Assembly (NCBI RefSeq): GCF_000308495.1 | Contig: NZ_BAFU01000061.1 | Location: forward strand, 62,001-126,000 | Length of the DNA: 64,000 nucleotides | Reading direction: 5' to 3' | Source of the DNA: Nocardia brevicatena NBRC 12119 | GTDB lineage: Bacteria > Actinomycetota > Actinomycetes > Mycobacteriales > Mycobacteriaceae | Shown here: positions 1 to 8,819 of the stretch, piece by piece | Numbering within the stretch: the first letter of the stretch is position 1 | Layout of the letters: each line of letters begins with the position of its first letter | The notes under the pieces: model-generated | The model's input: the letters and a program-made list of their open reading frames with translations, nothing else | What the model was told of the DNA's origin: nothing | The model's database searches: none | Translations under genes and position numbers: made by a program

Positions 1-550
1 CGATGGTCGGCGCATACGAGCGGCCGTTGTCGTTGACGACCACGACCACCGGCCGATCCCGCGCCGCGGCGATATTGTTGAGCGCCTCCCAGCACATCCC
101 GCCGGTGAGGGCGCCGTCCCCGACCACCGCCACCACATGCCGCCGCCGGCCGCTCAGCGCGAACGCCTTGGCCAATCCGTCGGCATACGACAGCGACGCA
201 GAGGCGTGCGAGGACTCCACCCAGTCGTGCTCGCTCTCCGCGCGGGACGGGTACCCGGACAGCCCACCGCCACGGCGGAGAGTATCGAACCGGTCCTTGC
301 GGCCGGTGAGGATCTTGTGCACATAGGCCTGGTGCCCGGTATCGAAGATCAGTGGGTCGGCGGGAGAGTCGAATACCCGGTGCAGCGCTATGGTGAGCTC
401 GACCACGCCGAGGTTGGGGCCGAGATGTCCGCCGGTGACGGCGACCTTCTGCACCAGGAACTCGCGGATCTCGGCCGCGAGCTCATCCAGTTGCGATACG
501 GTCAGCCGACGCACGTCTTCGGGTGTGTCGACCCGGGAAAGCACTCCCAC
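1..550 (-). CDS. dxs: 1-deoxy-D-xylulose-5-phosphate synthase, N-terminal part
   Basis: This thiamine-diphosphate enzyme condenses pyruvate and glyceraldehyde 3-phosphate into DXP, the first step of the non-mevalonate isoprenoid pathway. About 183 N-terminal residues are visible; the gene runs off the window at base 1. Family-typical blocks are [49 protein letters not shown] and the ThDP-binding [18 protein letters not shown], followed by the Mg/ThDP Asn region [12 protein letters not shown]. The GTG at 550 is preceded by GGAGGGA about ten bases upstream and gives a start that aligns with other actinobacterial Dxs proteins. The gene is divergent from the SIMPL-domain gene. Confidence 0.95.
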   Translation of the reverse strand, partial: MGVLSRVDTPEDVRRLTVSQLDELAAEIREFLVQKVAVTGGHLGPNLGVVELTIALHRVFDSPADPLIFDTGHQAYVHKILTGRKDRFDTLRRGGGLSGYPSRAESEHDWVESSHASASLSYADGLAKAFALSGRRRHVVAVVGDGALTGGMCWEALNNIAAARDRPVVVVVNDNGRSYAPTI

Positions 551-867
551 CTGAACTCGCTCCCTCCGGATAGCGCATCTGATCCGACCAGTCTAGAAGC
601 CACGCCCACCGGCTCGGCACCGACAACGGCCCGCCGCGGCCGACGATATCGGGCCGCGGCATACCCGCCCAGCCTAATGGACACCGTCGGAGCACGAGCC
701 CGACCGTGGACCCCGCGACCGGTCGGAACAAGGGCGAAGATACGCCTAGAGTGGCCGACAGTGCCCGCGCGGACTCGGCAGGGCTCACAGGTGGATACGC
801 CGAGCCGCGTCCGGGTCGCCGTGCGGCGAACGTCACCGGTCGTCGAGGCCGAGAGCGAGGAGACACC
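551..867. other. Divergent intergenic region dxs / SIMPL gene
   Basis: These 317 bases separate two divergent genes and should hold both promoters. I see no convincing -10/-35 pair, operator palindrome or RNA structure. Open frames crossing it have no family-like content. Confidence 0.5.
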
Positions 868-1560
868 GTGAGCGAATACCAGCGGGATACGGCCGCTGCC
901 CGAACCGGCACCGTCACCGTCTTCGGGCACGGCAGCGCCCGCCAGACCCCCGATCTACTGCGGTTCGTCGTCTCGGTGGAGACCCGGGCGAGCAAGGTCG
1001 CGCTCGCCTACGAGCGGGCCGGGCAGCGCGCGGCGGCGGTGACCGCGGCATTGCGCTCCGACGGCGTACCCGATGCCGATATCGGCACCACCGGTCTGTC
1101 GGTGCGCACGGAGACGGTGTGGTCGCAGGACGGCGGGGCGAAGATCACCGGGTATGTGGCGAGTTCGGCGCTCACCGTCACGCTGCGCGAACGGAGCGAG
1201 GACACCCGTCCCGGCCCGGCCGCGATCATCGCCCACTGCGTCGACGCGGGCGGCGACGACGTCCGTCTCGGCGGTCTCACCTTCACCTTCGCCGACGAGG
1301 AGGCGCTGCTGGCCCGGGCCCGCGATGCCGCCTGGGACACCGCCCGCGCCAAGGCCGAGCAGTACGCCCACCGCGCGGGCCGCCGGCTCGGTCCCGTGCT
1401 GGAGATCACCGAGAACACCTCCTCCGTCCCACCGACCGTGACCCCGGTCGCCCGGGCCCTGTCGGCCCCGGCGCCCCCCGGCGGGTCCGCATCGGTTCCG
1501 GTGGAACCGGGAGAGGGGGAACTGTCCGCCACGGTCCGCGTCACATGGCAACTGGATTGA
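868..1560 (+). CDS. SIMPL domain (DUF541) protein
   Basis: This 230-residue protein belongs to the SIMPL/DUF541 family, whose members are mostly periplasmic or membrane-associated proteins of unclear biochemical role. The sequence shows the family start, TVTVFGHGSARQTPDLLRF, the middle VRTETVWSQDGGAKITGY, and the C-terminal block in which DAAWDTARAKAEQYA precedes a conserved GxxLG turn. No signal peptide or membrane segment is visible, so an intracellular location is likely here. The GTG start at 868 has GAGGAG five bases upstream; a longer in-frame opening to 706 has unlike composition and was not used. It ends 20 bases from the convergent methyltransferase gene. Confidence 0.85.
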   Translation: MSEYQRDTAAARTGTVTVFGHGSARQTPDLLRFVVSVETRASKVALAYERAGQRAAAVTAALRSDGVPDADIGTTGLSVRTETVWSQDGGAKITGYVASSALTVTLRERSEDTRPGPAAIIAHCVDAGGDDVRLGGLTFTFADEEALLARARDAAWDTARAKAEQYAHRAGRRLGPVLEITENTSSVPPTVTPVARALSAPAPPGGSASVPVEPGEGELSATVRVTWQLD

Positions 1561-1580
1561 CGCGCGCCGGATTCGAGGCG

Positions 1581-3035
1581 TCAACGCTCCAGGAGCGCCA
1601 GGCATTCGACGTGGTGGGTGGCCGGGAAGGCGTCGAAGGCGCGTAGTTCGGTCGGGTGATAGCCCGCGGCACGGTAGAGGCTCAGATCACGGGCGAAGGC
1701 GGCGGGGTCGCATCCGATATGGACGATGCGGGCGGGTCCGGCGGCGGTGAGCGGTCCGACAACCGTTTTACCGGCGCCCGCCCGGGGTGGGTCCAGAACG
1801 ACCACCCGAGGCGCCGGGCCGGCGGTGTGCTCGGTTACCCAGCGTTCGACACGTTGGGCGCGCAGGTCCAGCCAGGGCAGGTCGCGCAGGGCCGCGGCGC
1901 CGTCGGCGACAGCCGATGGAGCCGATTCGACCGCCAGCACCGACCCGGTCGGTCCCACCTGTTCGGCCAGGCGGGCGGCGAATACGCCGGCACCGCTGTA
2001 AAGATCCCACGCCCGATCCCCGGCGGCGAGATCGGACCACTGGGCCACCACATCCGAATAGCATTGCGCCGCGTCGCGATGCGCCTGCCAGAAACCGGTG
2101 GCCGAGACCTCCCAGCGGCGCCCCGCGACGTATTCGACCGCCCGGCCGCTGCCGCCGAGCACCCATTCCTCCCGGTGGGTATGGGTGGCGGCGCGGCGGG
2201 CCATGGCACGTCGGCGCTCCGCACCGCGCCGATCGGATCCCGCGATATCCGACGGGCGGGGCTCGCCGCCGTGATCGCTCCGGTGGTCGTCGGATGCTCG
2301 GGTATGGGGAACATCGGTGCGTTTGCCGGACGGCGGACCCGAGAAAGTCCGGCCGCCCGGACGCCGCACGGTGGCCGTGCTATCCGCCCGGTGACCGCGC
2401 CGGCCCCGTCGTACGCCGGTATCGATATCCGCCGGGGCGAGTTCGACGATATGCCGGATCCCCTCGGCGTCCACCGCCACCACCAGGTCGGCGCCGGGGG
2501 TCCACCGCCGCTCGGCGATACCGTCCAGCGCACCGGGTACCGGTTGGGGGCAGCGGAGGTCGGCGATCACCTCGGTACTGCGGTAACGGTGCGTTCCGGC
2601 GCGACCGGCGGCATCCACCGGGAGCCGGATACGAGTGCGCCAACCGCCGGTGCGGTCACCGAAGCCGGTGATCGGCTCCACGTCGATCTCACGGTCGATC
2701 CCGGCGATTCGGCGGAGCTGCTCGGCCACCACCGATGCCTTCAGCGCGCGCTGGGCCGCGGGTGTGGCATGGGAGAAATCACAACAACCGGCGCCACCCG
2801 GCCCTGCCACGGGGCAGGTGGCGGGCACTCGATCCGCGGACGGGTCGAGGATGTCGACGGCGTCGGCGCGGCAGAAGGCGCCTCCGGTGTCCTCGGTGAC
2901 CCGCGCCAGCACCCGTTCGCCGGGTAACCCGTGCCGCACGAACACCACCCTGCCCTCGTACCGGGCAACGCAGAATCCCCCGTGTCCGGGCGGTCCGAGC
3001 CGCACGGGCAGGAGCCGGCCGCGCCAGTCGCTCAC
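1581..3035 (-). CDS. TrmA/RumA-family class I SAM-dependent RNA methyltransferase
   Basis: A 484-residue RNA uracil-C5 methyltransferase-like protein, probably acting on tRNA or rRNA. Residues 1-60 form a TRAM-like RNA-binding domain. The SAM site is WDLYSGAGVFAARLAE at about 343-358, VVLDPPRAGAG at about 412-422 carries the motif IV Asp-Pro-Pro, and the nucleophile is likely Cys442 in HIGCDPAAFARDL. Cysteines 74, 84, 85 and 162 could correspond to an iron-sulfur site, but their spacing differs from E. coli RumA. Residues about 208-285 are an Arg/His/Asp-rich low-complexity insertion not usual in the family. The GTG at 3035 has GGAGG six bases upstream and lies 25 bases after the permease stop, so the two genes are probably cotranscribed. 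The exact target base is not predictable here. Confidence 0.88.
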   Translation of the reverse strand: MSDWRGRLLPVRLGPPGHGGFCVARYEGRVVFVRHGLPGERVLARVTEDTGGAFCRADAVDILDPSADRVPATCPVAGPGGAGCCDFSHATPAAQRALKASVVAEQLRRIAGIDREIDVEPITGFGDRTGGWRTRIRLPVDAAGRAGTHRYRSTEVIADLRCPQPVPGALDGIAERRWTPGADLVVAVDAEGIRHIVELAPADIDTGVRRGRRGHRADSTATVRRPGGRTFSGPPSGKRTDVPHTRASDDHRSDHGGEPRPSDIAGSDRRGAERRRAMARRAATHTHREEWVLGGSGRAVEYVAGRRWEVSATGFWQAHRDAAQCYSDVVAQWSDLAAGDRAWDLYSGAGVFAARLAEQVGPTGSVLAVESAPSAVADGAAALRDLPWLDLRAQRVERWVTEHTAGPAPRVVVLDPPRAGAGKTVVGPLTAAGPARIVHIGCDPAAFARDLSLYRAAGYHPTELRAFDAFPATHHVECLALLER

Positions 3036-3060
3036 CGACCGCCTCCGATCCGGAGACGTG

Positions 3061-5070
3061 TCATGCTCCGTCCCCGTATCCGCGGCGCACCGCACCGGGC
3101 GCGCTGGGCTCGCCCTCGCCATAGGCTCTGGCCCGTGTAGAGGAGCTCAGCTGCCAGGGCACGCTGGTTACCATGACCCCGGGTTCGAACAGCAGCCTGC
3201 CCTTCAACCGCAGCGCGCTCTGGTTGTGCAGCAGCTGCTCCCACCAGTGTCCGACCACGTATTCGGGGATGAATACGGTCACCACATCGCGCGGGGCGTT
3301 CTTGCGCACCCGTTTCACATAGTCCAGTACCGGTTTGGTGATCTCCCGGTACGGCGATTCGACAACTTTCAGCGGCACAGTGATATCGCTGCGTTCCCAT
3401 TCGCGTACCAGCTTCCTGGTGTCGTCCTCGTCGACATTCACCGTAATCGCCTCCAACGTGTCCGGGCGGGTGGCCCGGGCGTAGGCGAGGGCGCGACGGG
3501 TGGGCAGATGCAGCCGCGATACCAGCACAATGGAATGGGTCCGGCTGGGCAGCACCCCGTCCCATTCGTGTTCGTCCAGTTCTCGGGTCACCGAATTGTA
3601 GTGGTGGTGGATCATTTTCATCACCACGAAAATCACCGCCATGGTGAGGATCGCGATCCAGGCGCCCGCGAAGAATTTCGTCGCGAGCACAATCACCAGC
3701 ACGGTTCCGGTGGCCAGCAGGCCGAGCGCGTTGATGACCCGCGAGCGCAGCATGTGCATGCGCTGTGCGGGATCGTTCTCGGTGCGCAACAGCCGGGTCC
3801 AGTGCCGCAGCATGCCGGTCTGGCTGAGAGTGAACGAGACGAACACACCGATGATGTAGAGCTGGATCAGCCGGGTGACCTCGGCGCCGAAGGCCACCAC
3901 GAACCCCATCGCGGCGGCGGCCAGGAAGAGGATGCCGTTGCTGAAGGCGAGCCGGTCGCCGCGGGTGTGCAGCTGACGCGGCAGGAACCGGCTCTGCGCC
4001 AGCACCGAGCCGAGCACCGGAAAACCGTTGAACGCGGTATTCGCGGCCAATACCAGAATCAGCGCGGTCACCCCGGCCACGAAATAGAAACCGATCGGGA
4101 AGCCGCTGAATACCGCGTACGCGATCTGGGCGATCAAGGTTTTCTGCTGATATCCCTCGGGGGCACCCACCAATTGGGTTTCCGGGTGCTCGGCGATCAC
4201 CGCGTGGATCTCCCGCGCCAGCACGATCATGCCGAGAAACAGCGTGATGGCGATGAGGCCGAGCATCAGCAGCGTGGTCGCGGCATTGCGCGATTTGGGT
4301 TTGCGGAATGCCGGCACACCGTTGCTGATCGCCTCCACGCCGGTGAGCGCCGCGCATCCCGAGGAGAACGCCCGTGCCAGCAGGAAGATCAGGGCCAGGC
4401 CGGCCAGATGTTCCTCCTGTGCCCGCAGTTCGAACGCCGCGGATTCGGCGCGCACCTCATGACCCAGTACGAAAATCCGGAACAGGCCCCAGATCAGCAT
4501 GCCGAACATACCGGTGATGAACGCATAGGACAGCAGAGCGAATGTCCGGCCCGATTCCCGGATACCGCGCAGGTTCATGGCGGTGACCACGGCGATGGCG
4601 CTCACGGCGAACAACACTTTGTGCGCGGCGACGAAGGGTATCGCCGAGCCGATGGTGGAGGCGGCCGAGGCGATGGACACCGCGACGGTCAGCACATAGT
4701 CCACCAGAAGGGCACTACCCACCACCAGCCCGGCATTCCCGCCGAGATTGGTGGTGACCACCTCGAAATCGCCGCCGCCGGACGGGTAGGCGTGCACATT
4801 CTGTCGATAGCTGGCCACCACGATGGTGAGCACCCCGGCCACCATCAGGCCGATCCACGGCGAGAAGGAGTATCCGGCCAGGCCCGCCATCGACAGGACA
4901 AGGAAGATTTCCTCCGGGGCGTACGCGACCGACGACATGGCATCGGACGCGAAAACCGGCAGCGCGATCCGCTTGGGCAACAGAGTGTGGCCCAGTGAGT
5001 CACTTCGGAATGGCCGTCCCAAGAGCAGACGCTTGGTGGCGGTCGTCAACTTCGACACTGGAGGGAGCAT
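3061..5070 (-). CDS. APC-superfamily amino acid/cation permease
   Basis: A 669-residue inner-membrane transporter with about twelve hydrophobic segments between residues 40 and 480 and a hydrophilic C-terminal domain of roughly 180 residues. The start of the membrane domain (LPVFASDAMSSVAYAPEE) is the hallmark of the actinobacterial DUF-linked APC group, which resembles the Rv2690c product and shares features with KUP/KimA-type potassium importers. It lies divergently from the TrkA-type proteins CeoB/CeoC, which suggests a potassium-related role; that is inference. The ATG at 5070 is the longest plausible start; GTG at 5058 (VSKLTTATKRLLLGRPF) fits related proteins better. Neither has a strong ribosome-binding site. 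Confidence 0.88.
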   Translation of the reverse strand: MLPPVSKLTTATKRLLLGRPFRSDSLGHTLLPKRIALPVFASDAMSSVAYAPEEIFLVLSMAGLAGYSFSPWIGLMVAGVLTIVVASYRQNVHAYPSGGGDFEVVTTNLGGNAGLVVGSALLVDYVLTVAVSIASAASTIGSAIPFVAAHKVLFAVSAIAVVTAMNLRGIRESGRTFALLSYAFITGMFGMLIWGLFRIFVLGHEVRAESAAFELRAQEEHLAGLALIFLLARAFSSGCAALTGVEAISNGVPAFRKPKSRNAATTLLMLGLIAITLFLGMIVLAREIHAVIAEHPETQLVGAPEGYQQKTLIAQIAYAVFSGFPIGFYFVAGVTALILVLAANTAFNGFPVLGSVLAQSRFLPRQLHTRGDRLAFSNGILFLAAAAMGFVVAFGAEVTRLIQLYIIGVFVSFTLSQTGMLRHWTRLLRTENDPAQRMHMLRSRVINALGLLATGTVLVIVLATKFFAGAWIAILTMAVIFVVMKMIHHHYNSVTRELDEHEWDGVLPSRTHSIVLVSRLHLPTRRALAYARATRPDTLEAITVNVDEDDTRKLVREWERSDITVPLKVVESPYREITKPVLDYVKRVRKNAPRDVVTVFIPEYVVGHWWEQLLHNQSALRLKGRLLFEPGVMVTSVPWQLSSSTRARAYGEGEPSAPGAVRRGYGDGA

Positions 5071-5228
5071 AGGCGGAGTCGTCGGCGTCCGTTCGGCGAC
5101 ATCTCCGGTTCCCGGGTTTGCTCACATATCACAGGGGGAACGCGGGGGTGGGCGAGTTTGCGGGTACGGTTCGATCCCGGACGGACGAACCGGTCGGCCG
5201 CACGGAGTCGAAGGAGCGAGGATCCGCG

Positions 5229-5900
5229 GTGCACATAGTGATCATGGGGTGCGGGCGCGTGGGAGCGTCACTGGCTCGCACGCTGGTCCGACTGGGTCAC
5301 GATGTCGCCGTGATCGACCGTGACGGGGATGCCTTCCGCCGCCTGGGCTCGGAGTTCTCCGGCCATCGGATACTGGGCGTGGGGTTCGACCGCGATGTGC
5401 TGGTCCGGGCCGGTATCGAACGGGCGGACGCGTTCGCGGCGGTGTCCTCCGGTGACAACTCCAACATCATCTCCGCACGGGTGGCGCGGGAGACGTTCGG
5501 TGTGCAGCGGGTGGTCGCACGTATCTACGACGCCAAACGTGCCGCGGTCTACGAACGCCTCGGTATCCCCACCATCGCCACCGTGCCCTGGACCACCGAC
5601 CGTTTCCTGCACACCCTGCTCGGTGATGCGGGTACCACCACCTGGCGCGATCCCACCGGGACCGTCGCGGTCGCCCAACTGGTTCTGCACGAGGAGTGGT
5701 ACGGCCGCACCGTGCAGGATCTCGAGCGCGTCACAGGCGCCCGGGTGGCGTTCATCATCCGGTTCGGCCAGGGTGTGCTGCCCGACGGCAAGACCATCGT
5801 CCAGGCCGACGACACCGTCTATGTGGCCGCGGCCTCCGGCACGGTCGGCGAGGCGGTCGCACTGGCCGGTAACCCCCCTGCGGACAAGGACTGGACATGA
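5229..5900 (+). CDS. ceoB: TrkA-family potassium uptake protein CeoB
   Basis: A 223-residue cytosolic gating subunit with an RCK/TrkA-N Rossmann domain (residues about 1-125, MGCGRVGASLARTLVRLG for NAD(H)/nucleotide binding, acidic IDRDGD after the second strand) and a C-terminal TrkA-C domain (about 140-215). It should regulate a membrane potassium channel or transporter. The GTG start at 5229 has AAGGAG at 5211 and GAGGAT at 5218. Its TGA overlaps the ATG of the next TrkA gene (ATGA), implying translational coupling. It faces away from the APC permease. The pair corresponds to Rv2691/Rv2692. Confidence 0.93.
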   Translation: MHIVIMGCGRVGASLARTLVRLGHDVAVIDRDGDAFRRLGSEFSGHRILGVGFDRDVLVRAGIERADAFAAVSSGDNSNIISARVARETFGVQRVVARIYDAKRAAVYERLGIPTIATVPWTTDRFLHTLLGDAGTTTWRDPTGTVAVAQLVLHEEWYGRTVQDLERVTGARVAFIIRFGQGVLPDGKTIVQADDTVYVAAASGTVGEAVALAGNPPADKDWT

Positions 5901-6568
5901 AGGTGGCCATTGCCGGAGCCGGAGCGGTCGGCCGCTCCATCGCCCGGGAACTACTGCGCGCGGGGCACAGCGTGATGTTGCTGGAGCGGCGACTCGACCA
6001 TATCGACACCGAGGCCGCCCCGGAAGCGATCTGGGTACACGCCGACGCCTGCGAACTGGAACTGCTCGAGGGCGCGGGCCTGCAGGACTACGAGGTGGTC
6101 ATCGCGGCGACCGGTGACGACAAGGCCAACCTGGTGCACAGCCTGTTGGCCAAGACCGAGTTCGGGGTGCGGCGGGTGGTGGCCCGGGTCAACGATCCGC
6201 GCAACGAATGGCTGTTCGACTCCGCCTGGGGTGTGGATGTCGCCGTGTCCACGCCGCGGCTGCTGGCCTCGCTGGTGGAGGAAGCGGTCTCGGTGGGCGA
6301 TCTGGTCCGGCTGATGACACTGCGGCAGGGTCAGGCGAATCTGGTCGAGCTCACCCTCCCGCCGGATACCGTGCTGGCGGGTAAACCGGTGCGCAGTCTG
6401 CGGCTGCCCCGCGATACCGCGCTGGTGACGATCCTGCGCGGTGGGCGGGTGATCGTGCCGCAGCCCGACGATCCGTTCGAGGGCGACGACGAACTACTTT
6501 TCGTCGCCTCGGCCGAGGCCGAGGAGGAGCTGCGGTCGGCACTCGCGCCGCACGGCGTCACTCCCTGA
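5897..6568 (+). CDS. ceoC: TrkA-family potassium uptake protein CeoC
   Basis: A 223-residue paralogue of the preceding gene, again with a TrkA-N Rossmann fold (MKVAIAGAGAVGRSIARELL, acidic LLERRLD at the end of strand two) and a TrkA-C domain from about residue 135. CeoB and CeoC probably act together as a hetero-oligomeric RCK ring. The ATG overlaps the stop codon of ceoB by four bases, so translation is coupled. The gene ends 35 bases from the convergent sigma-factor gene with no obvious hairpin between them. Confidence 0.93.
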   Translation: MKVAIAGAGAVGRSIARELLRAGHSVMLLERRLDHIDTEAAPEAIWVHADACELELLEGAGLQDYEVVIAATGDDKANLVHSLLAKTEFGVRRVVARVNDPRNEWLFDSAWGVDVAVSTPRLLASLVEEAVSVGDLVRLMTLRQGQANLVELTLPPDTVLAGKPVRSLRLPRDTALVTILRGGRVIVPQPDDPFEGDDELLFVASAEAEEELRSALAPHGVTP

Positions 6569-6603
6569 TCGGCATGTGGCCGGGAGCACCGGAGGAGACC
6601 CGC

Positions 6604-7254
6604 TCAGGAGATCTCCCGCACGCGGGCCCGCAGTTTGTTCAGGGCCCGGTGCTGCATCACCCGCACCACGCCGGGGCTGGTGCCGATCGCCTCGGCGGTC
6701 TGCGCCGCCGTCCAGCCCAGGATGAGGCGCATCACCAGCACTTCGCGATGCGCCGGGGCCAACGTCCGCAGAAGTTCTCCGGCGATACTGCTGCGTTCGG
6801 CGGCCAGTGTCCACTCCTCGGGCCCGGCGGCCGGCGACGGCATATCGGGCACGTTCGCAGTGGGGTACACCCGGTTCTGCTGGGAGTGGCGGAAGGCGTC
6901 GGCGACCTTGTTGGCCGATATCCCGTACACGAAGGCCAGAAATGATTTGCCCTGGTCCCGGTAGCGCGGAATGGCCTGCACGGTGGCCAACAGAATCTCC
7001 TGCGCCACATCGTCGACGGTTACCTGCAGATGGGCGGTATTGCTCATTCGGGCGCGACAGTAGCGCTGCACCAACGGATTGATCAGGCACACGATCTCCC
7101 CGGTCGCGGCCGCGTCGCCCGCGGCGGCGGCATCGATCCGGGATTCCAGTTCGACCGAGATGCGCCGGCTCTCCGATCGGGCCGTGTCATCGTGTCCTCG
7201 GCGCGCACCCGGGACCGTGGGCTGATGCGGCGCGTGTCGGCGTTCGGTAATCAC
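6604..7254 (-). CDS. ECF RNA polymerase sigma factor, SigD/ShbA-like
   Basis: A 216-residue ECF sigma factor. Region 2 is recognisable from VTVDDVAQEILLATVQAIP (core binding) and SFLAFVYGISANKVADAF (-10 recognition). Region 4 contains LAPAHREVLVMRLILGWTAA and a helix-turn-helix ending in VRVMQHRALNKLR. The closest families recalled are mycobacterial SigD and streptomycete ShbA, which lie elsewhere in those genomes. GTG at 7254 is preceded by AGAGGACGAG; an upstream GTG at 7287 would add eleven residues. No anti-sigma gene is adjacent. The gene sits inside a block that is otherwise syntenic with M. tuberculosis, so it is an insertion relative to that order. Confidence 0.88.
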   Translation of the reverse strand: MITERRHAPHQPTVPGARRGHDDTARSESRRISVELESRIDAAAAGDAAATGEIVCLINPLVQRYCRARMSNTAHLQVTVDDVAQEILLATVQAIPRYRDQGKSFLAFVYGISANKVADAFRHSQQNRVYPTANVPDMPSPAAGPEEWTLAAERSSIAGELLRTLAPAHREVLVMRLILGWTAAQTAEAIGTSPGVVRVMQHRALNKLRARVREIS

Positions 7255-7374
7255 AGGCCCTCGTCCTCTCGGCGGATCGTCGTGCACTACCGATCGTCCG
7301 ATGAACGCGGGACGCGTAATAGGTACCTCAGGGTGGGTTCGTCCACACCCCTCCCGCTCCGATTGCGGAGGCGG

Positions 7375-8109
7375 TCAGGCGGTCTTGATGTCCGGGCGTG
7401 CGGAACGGTCGGACCGGGCGGGCAGATGCCCCGCACGGCGAACCGCCCATACCGTCACCACCAGCGCGACCGCGGTGAGCGGCCAACCCATGGCGATTCG
7501 GGCCACGGCCAGCAGACCGGTGTTGTCGGTGTCGTAGAAATGGTTCTGTACCAGGTAGCGCGCAGCGAAGACGAGCACCCAGGTCAGGGTCGCGACATCG
7601 TAGAGCCGCACCACGCGCCGCTCGGCGCGCCATTCGGTGCCGTGCCCGTTGAGTACCCCCCACACCACCCCGACCAGCGGCCACCGCACCAGAATCGAGA
7701 CCCCGAAGGCGGCGGCGTATACAAGACTGGTGTAGATGCCGAACAGGAAGAACCCCTTGGCCTCCCCCATCCGCCAGGCGATGAACGCACAGATGCCGAC
7801 CCCGAAGAAACCGGATATCGCCGGCTGCACCGGTTCGCGGCGCAGCAGCCGCCACACCAGGACCACGGCGGCCACACCCAGCGCCGACCAGAGCGCCGCG
7901 GTGAGTCCGGCCAGGGCGTTCACCGGGACGAACACCACCACCGGCAGCGTCGAATAGATCAGGCCGGCGATACCGCCCAGCTGTTCCAGCAGGGTCGGCC
8001 TCCCGCCCGCGCCGGTCTCGTCGGCGCCGCGATCAGATATGGAATAGGGAATGTCCGCAGCCCGGCGGTGCCGCGGGCGGGTGGGGGCGTTCTCATCGGT
8101 CGCCGGCAT
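7375..8109 (-). CDS. DUF3159 membrane protein
   Basis: A 244-residue integral membrane protein of the DUF3159 family, function unknown, with about six hydrophobic segments beginning at LIYSTLPVVVFVPVNALAGL (about residue 50) and a conserved WRMGEAKGFFLFGIYTS segment. The first 40 residues are polar. The ATG at 8109 is preceded by GGAGGGGAGGAGG, a very strong Shine-Dalgarno tract that is the 3' strand of an omegaRNA-like hairpin left by a TnpB-type element (next entry). It corresponds in position and sequence to Rv2693c. Confidence 0.9.
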   Translation of the reverse strand: MPATDENAPTRPRHRRAADIPYSISDRGADETGAGGRPTLLEQLGGIAGLIYSTLPVVVFVPVNALAGLTAALWSALGVAAVVLVWRLLRREPVQPAISGFFGVGICAFIAWRMGEAKGFFLFGIYTSLVYAAAFGVSILVRWPLVGVVWGVLNGHGTEWRAERRVVRLYDVATLTWVLVFAARYLVQNHFYDTDNTGLLAVARIAMGWPLTAVALVVTVWAVRRAGHLPARSDRSARPDIKTA

Positions 8110-8110
8110 A

Positions 8111-8285
8111 TTTGACCTCCTCCCCTCCTTGAAGAGGGGATTCCAACCCTCGCGAGTTGGGTTTCCTGTTTCACCGCAGTCAGCCGGAAGGGCTGGCCTT
8201 GTACAGTCTTACGTCCGCTCCGCAGGCGTTTTTCGTCTCCGCCGGCCCGGCGGCGACAGCCCTGGACTGTACCAGATGCGCTGAC
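8111..8285 (-). mobile_element. IS200/IS605-type TnpB 3'-end relic with omegaRNA-like right end
   Basis: On the minus strand, just before DUF3159, one frame reads ETKNACGADVRLYKASPSG and a shifted frame continues AVKQETQLARVGIP. Both match the C-terminal tail of actinobacterial TnpB (OrfB) proteins, so a TnpB 3' end is present but frameshifted. The nucleotide end has the usual right-end architecture: a hairpin with arms CCAAC 8143-8147 / GTTGG 8156-8160, a second with arms CCCCTC 8122-8127 / GAGGGG 8134-8139, then GGAGGTCAA. The TCAA (8115-8112) matches the right cleavage tetranucleotide of IS605-type elements. Upstream, GTACAGTC (8201-8208) pairs with GACTGTAC (8265-8272), and CAGCC/GGCTG pairs at 8181-8195. 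The upstream boundary is uncertain. No transposase gene remains. Confidence 0.72.
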
Positions 8286-8327
8286 CTCCCGTCCGAACGC
8301 GGAGATTTGCGCGCTACATTCGCCGGG

Positions 8328-8732
8328 TCAGATGTTTCCGCGCAGTTCGTAGTAGGGGTTGTAGATCACCTTACGGCCGTCTTGGTCGCCCACGCGTCCG
8401 CGCACGAGGATGCGTCGTCCCGTTTCGATACCGGGTATACGTTTGCGACCGATCCACACCAGGGTGATGGCGTCGGTGCCGTCGAAGAACTCGGCCTGCA
8501 CGCTCGCACCGGCGGACCGGGAGCAGGCCTCGACACTGCGCAACCTGCCCAGCATCGTCGCCTCCTCACCGCGTCGGCATTCCGAGGCCCGGCATGCTCC
8601 CGAGGCATCGGCCTTTTCCGCCAACTCCTCGGCGTCGAGCCTATCGATATCCTCGGTCAATCGGCGACCGAGCCTGCGAAAATATCCGGAGGCGGTACTG
8701 CCGCCCGCTTTTCTTCCTGCCGAGGAAGACAT
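8328..8732 (-). CDS. OB-fold nucleic-acid-binding domain protein
   Basis: A 134-residue protein with an N-terminal helical region (GYFRRLGRRLTEDIDRLDAEE) and a C-terminal OB-fold (LGRLRSVEACSRSAGASVQAEFF through RGRVGDQDGRKVIYNP). The family is annotated only as OB-fold nucleic-acid-binding; it corresponds to Rv2694c. The ATG at 8732 has AGGAG about nine bases upstream; the longer open frame continuing upstream is not coding-like. The function is unknown. The stop lies about 45 bases before the TnpB relic. Confidence 0.85.
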   Translation of the reverse strand: MSSSAGRKAGGSTASGYFRRLGRRLTEDIDRLDAEELAEKADASGACRASECRRGEEATMLGRLRSVEACSRSAGASVQAEFFDGTDAITLVWIGRKRIPGIETGRRILVRGRVGDQDGRKVIYNPYYELRGNI

Positions 8733-8819
8733 GGCTAGCTCTCCTGTGAGCGATGGCGTGGATCGCACGTCATCTGGTTTCCTGCCACGGCCCGGCTGTG
8801 GCCGCACCCGCCACTGTAG

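Noticed and set aside
2635-4998. A 787-codon plus-strand open frame opposite the methyltransferase and APC permease genes
   Set aside because: Its composition is the His/Arg/Gln-rich shadow of a high-GC gene on the other strand, with no motifs; the minus strand has clear families.
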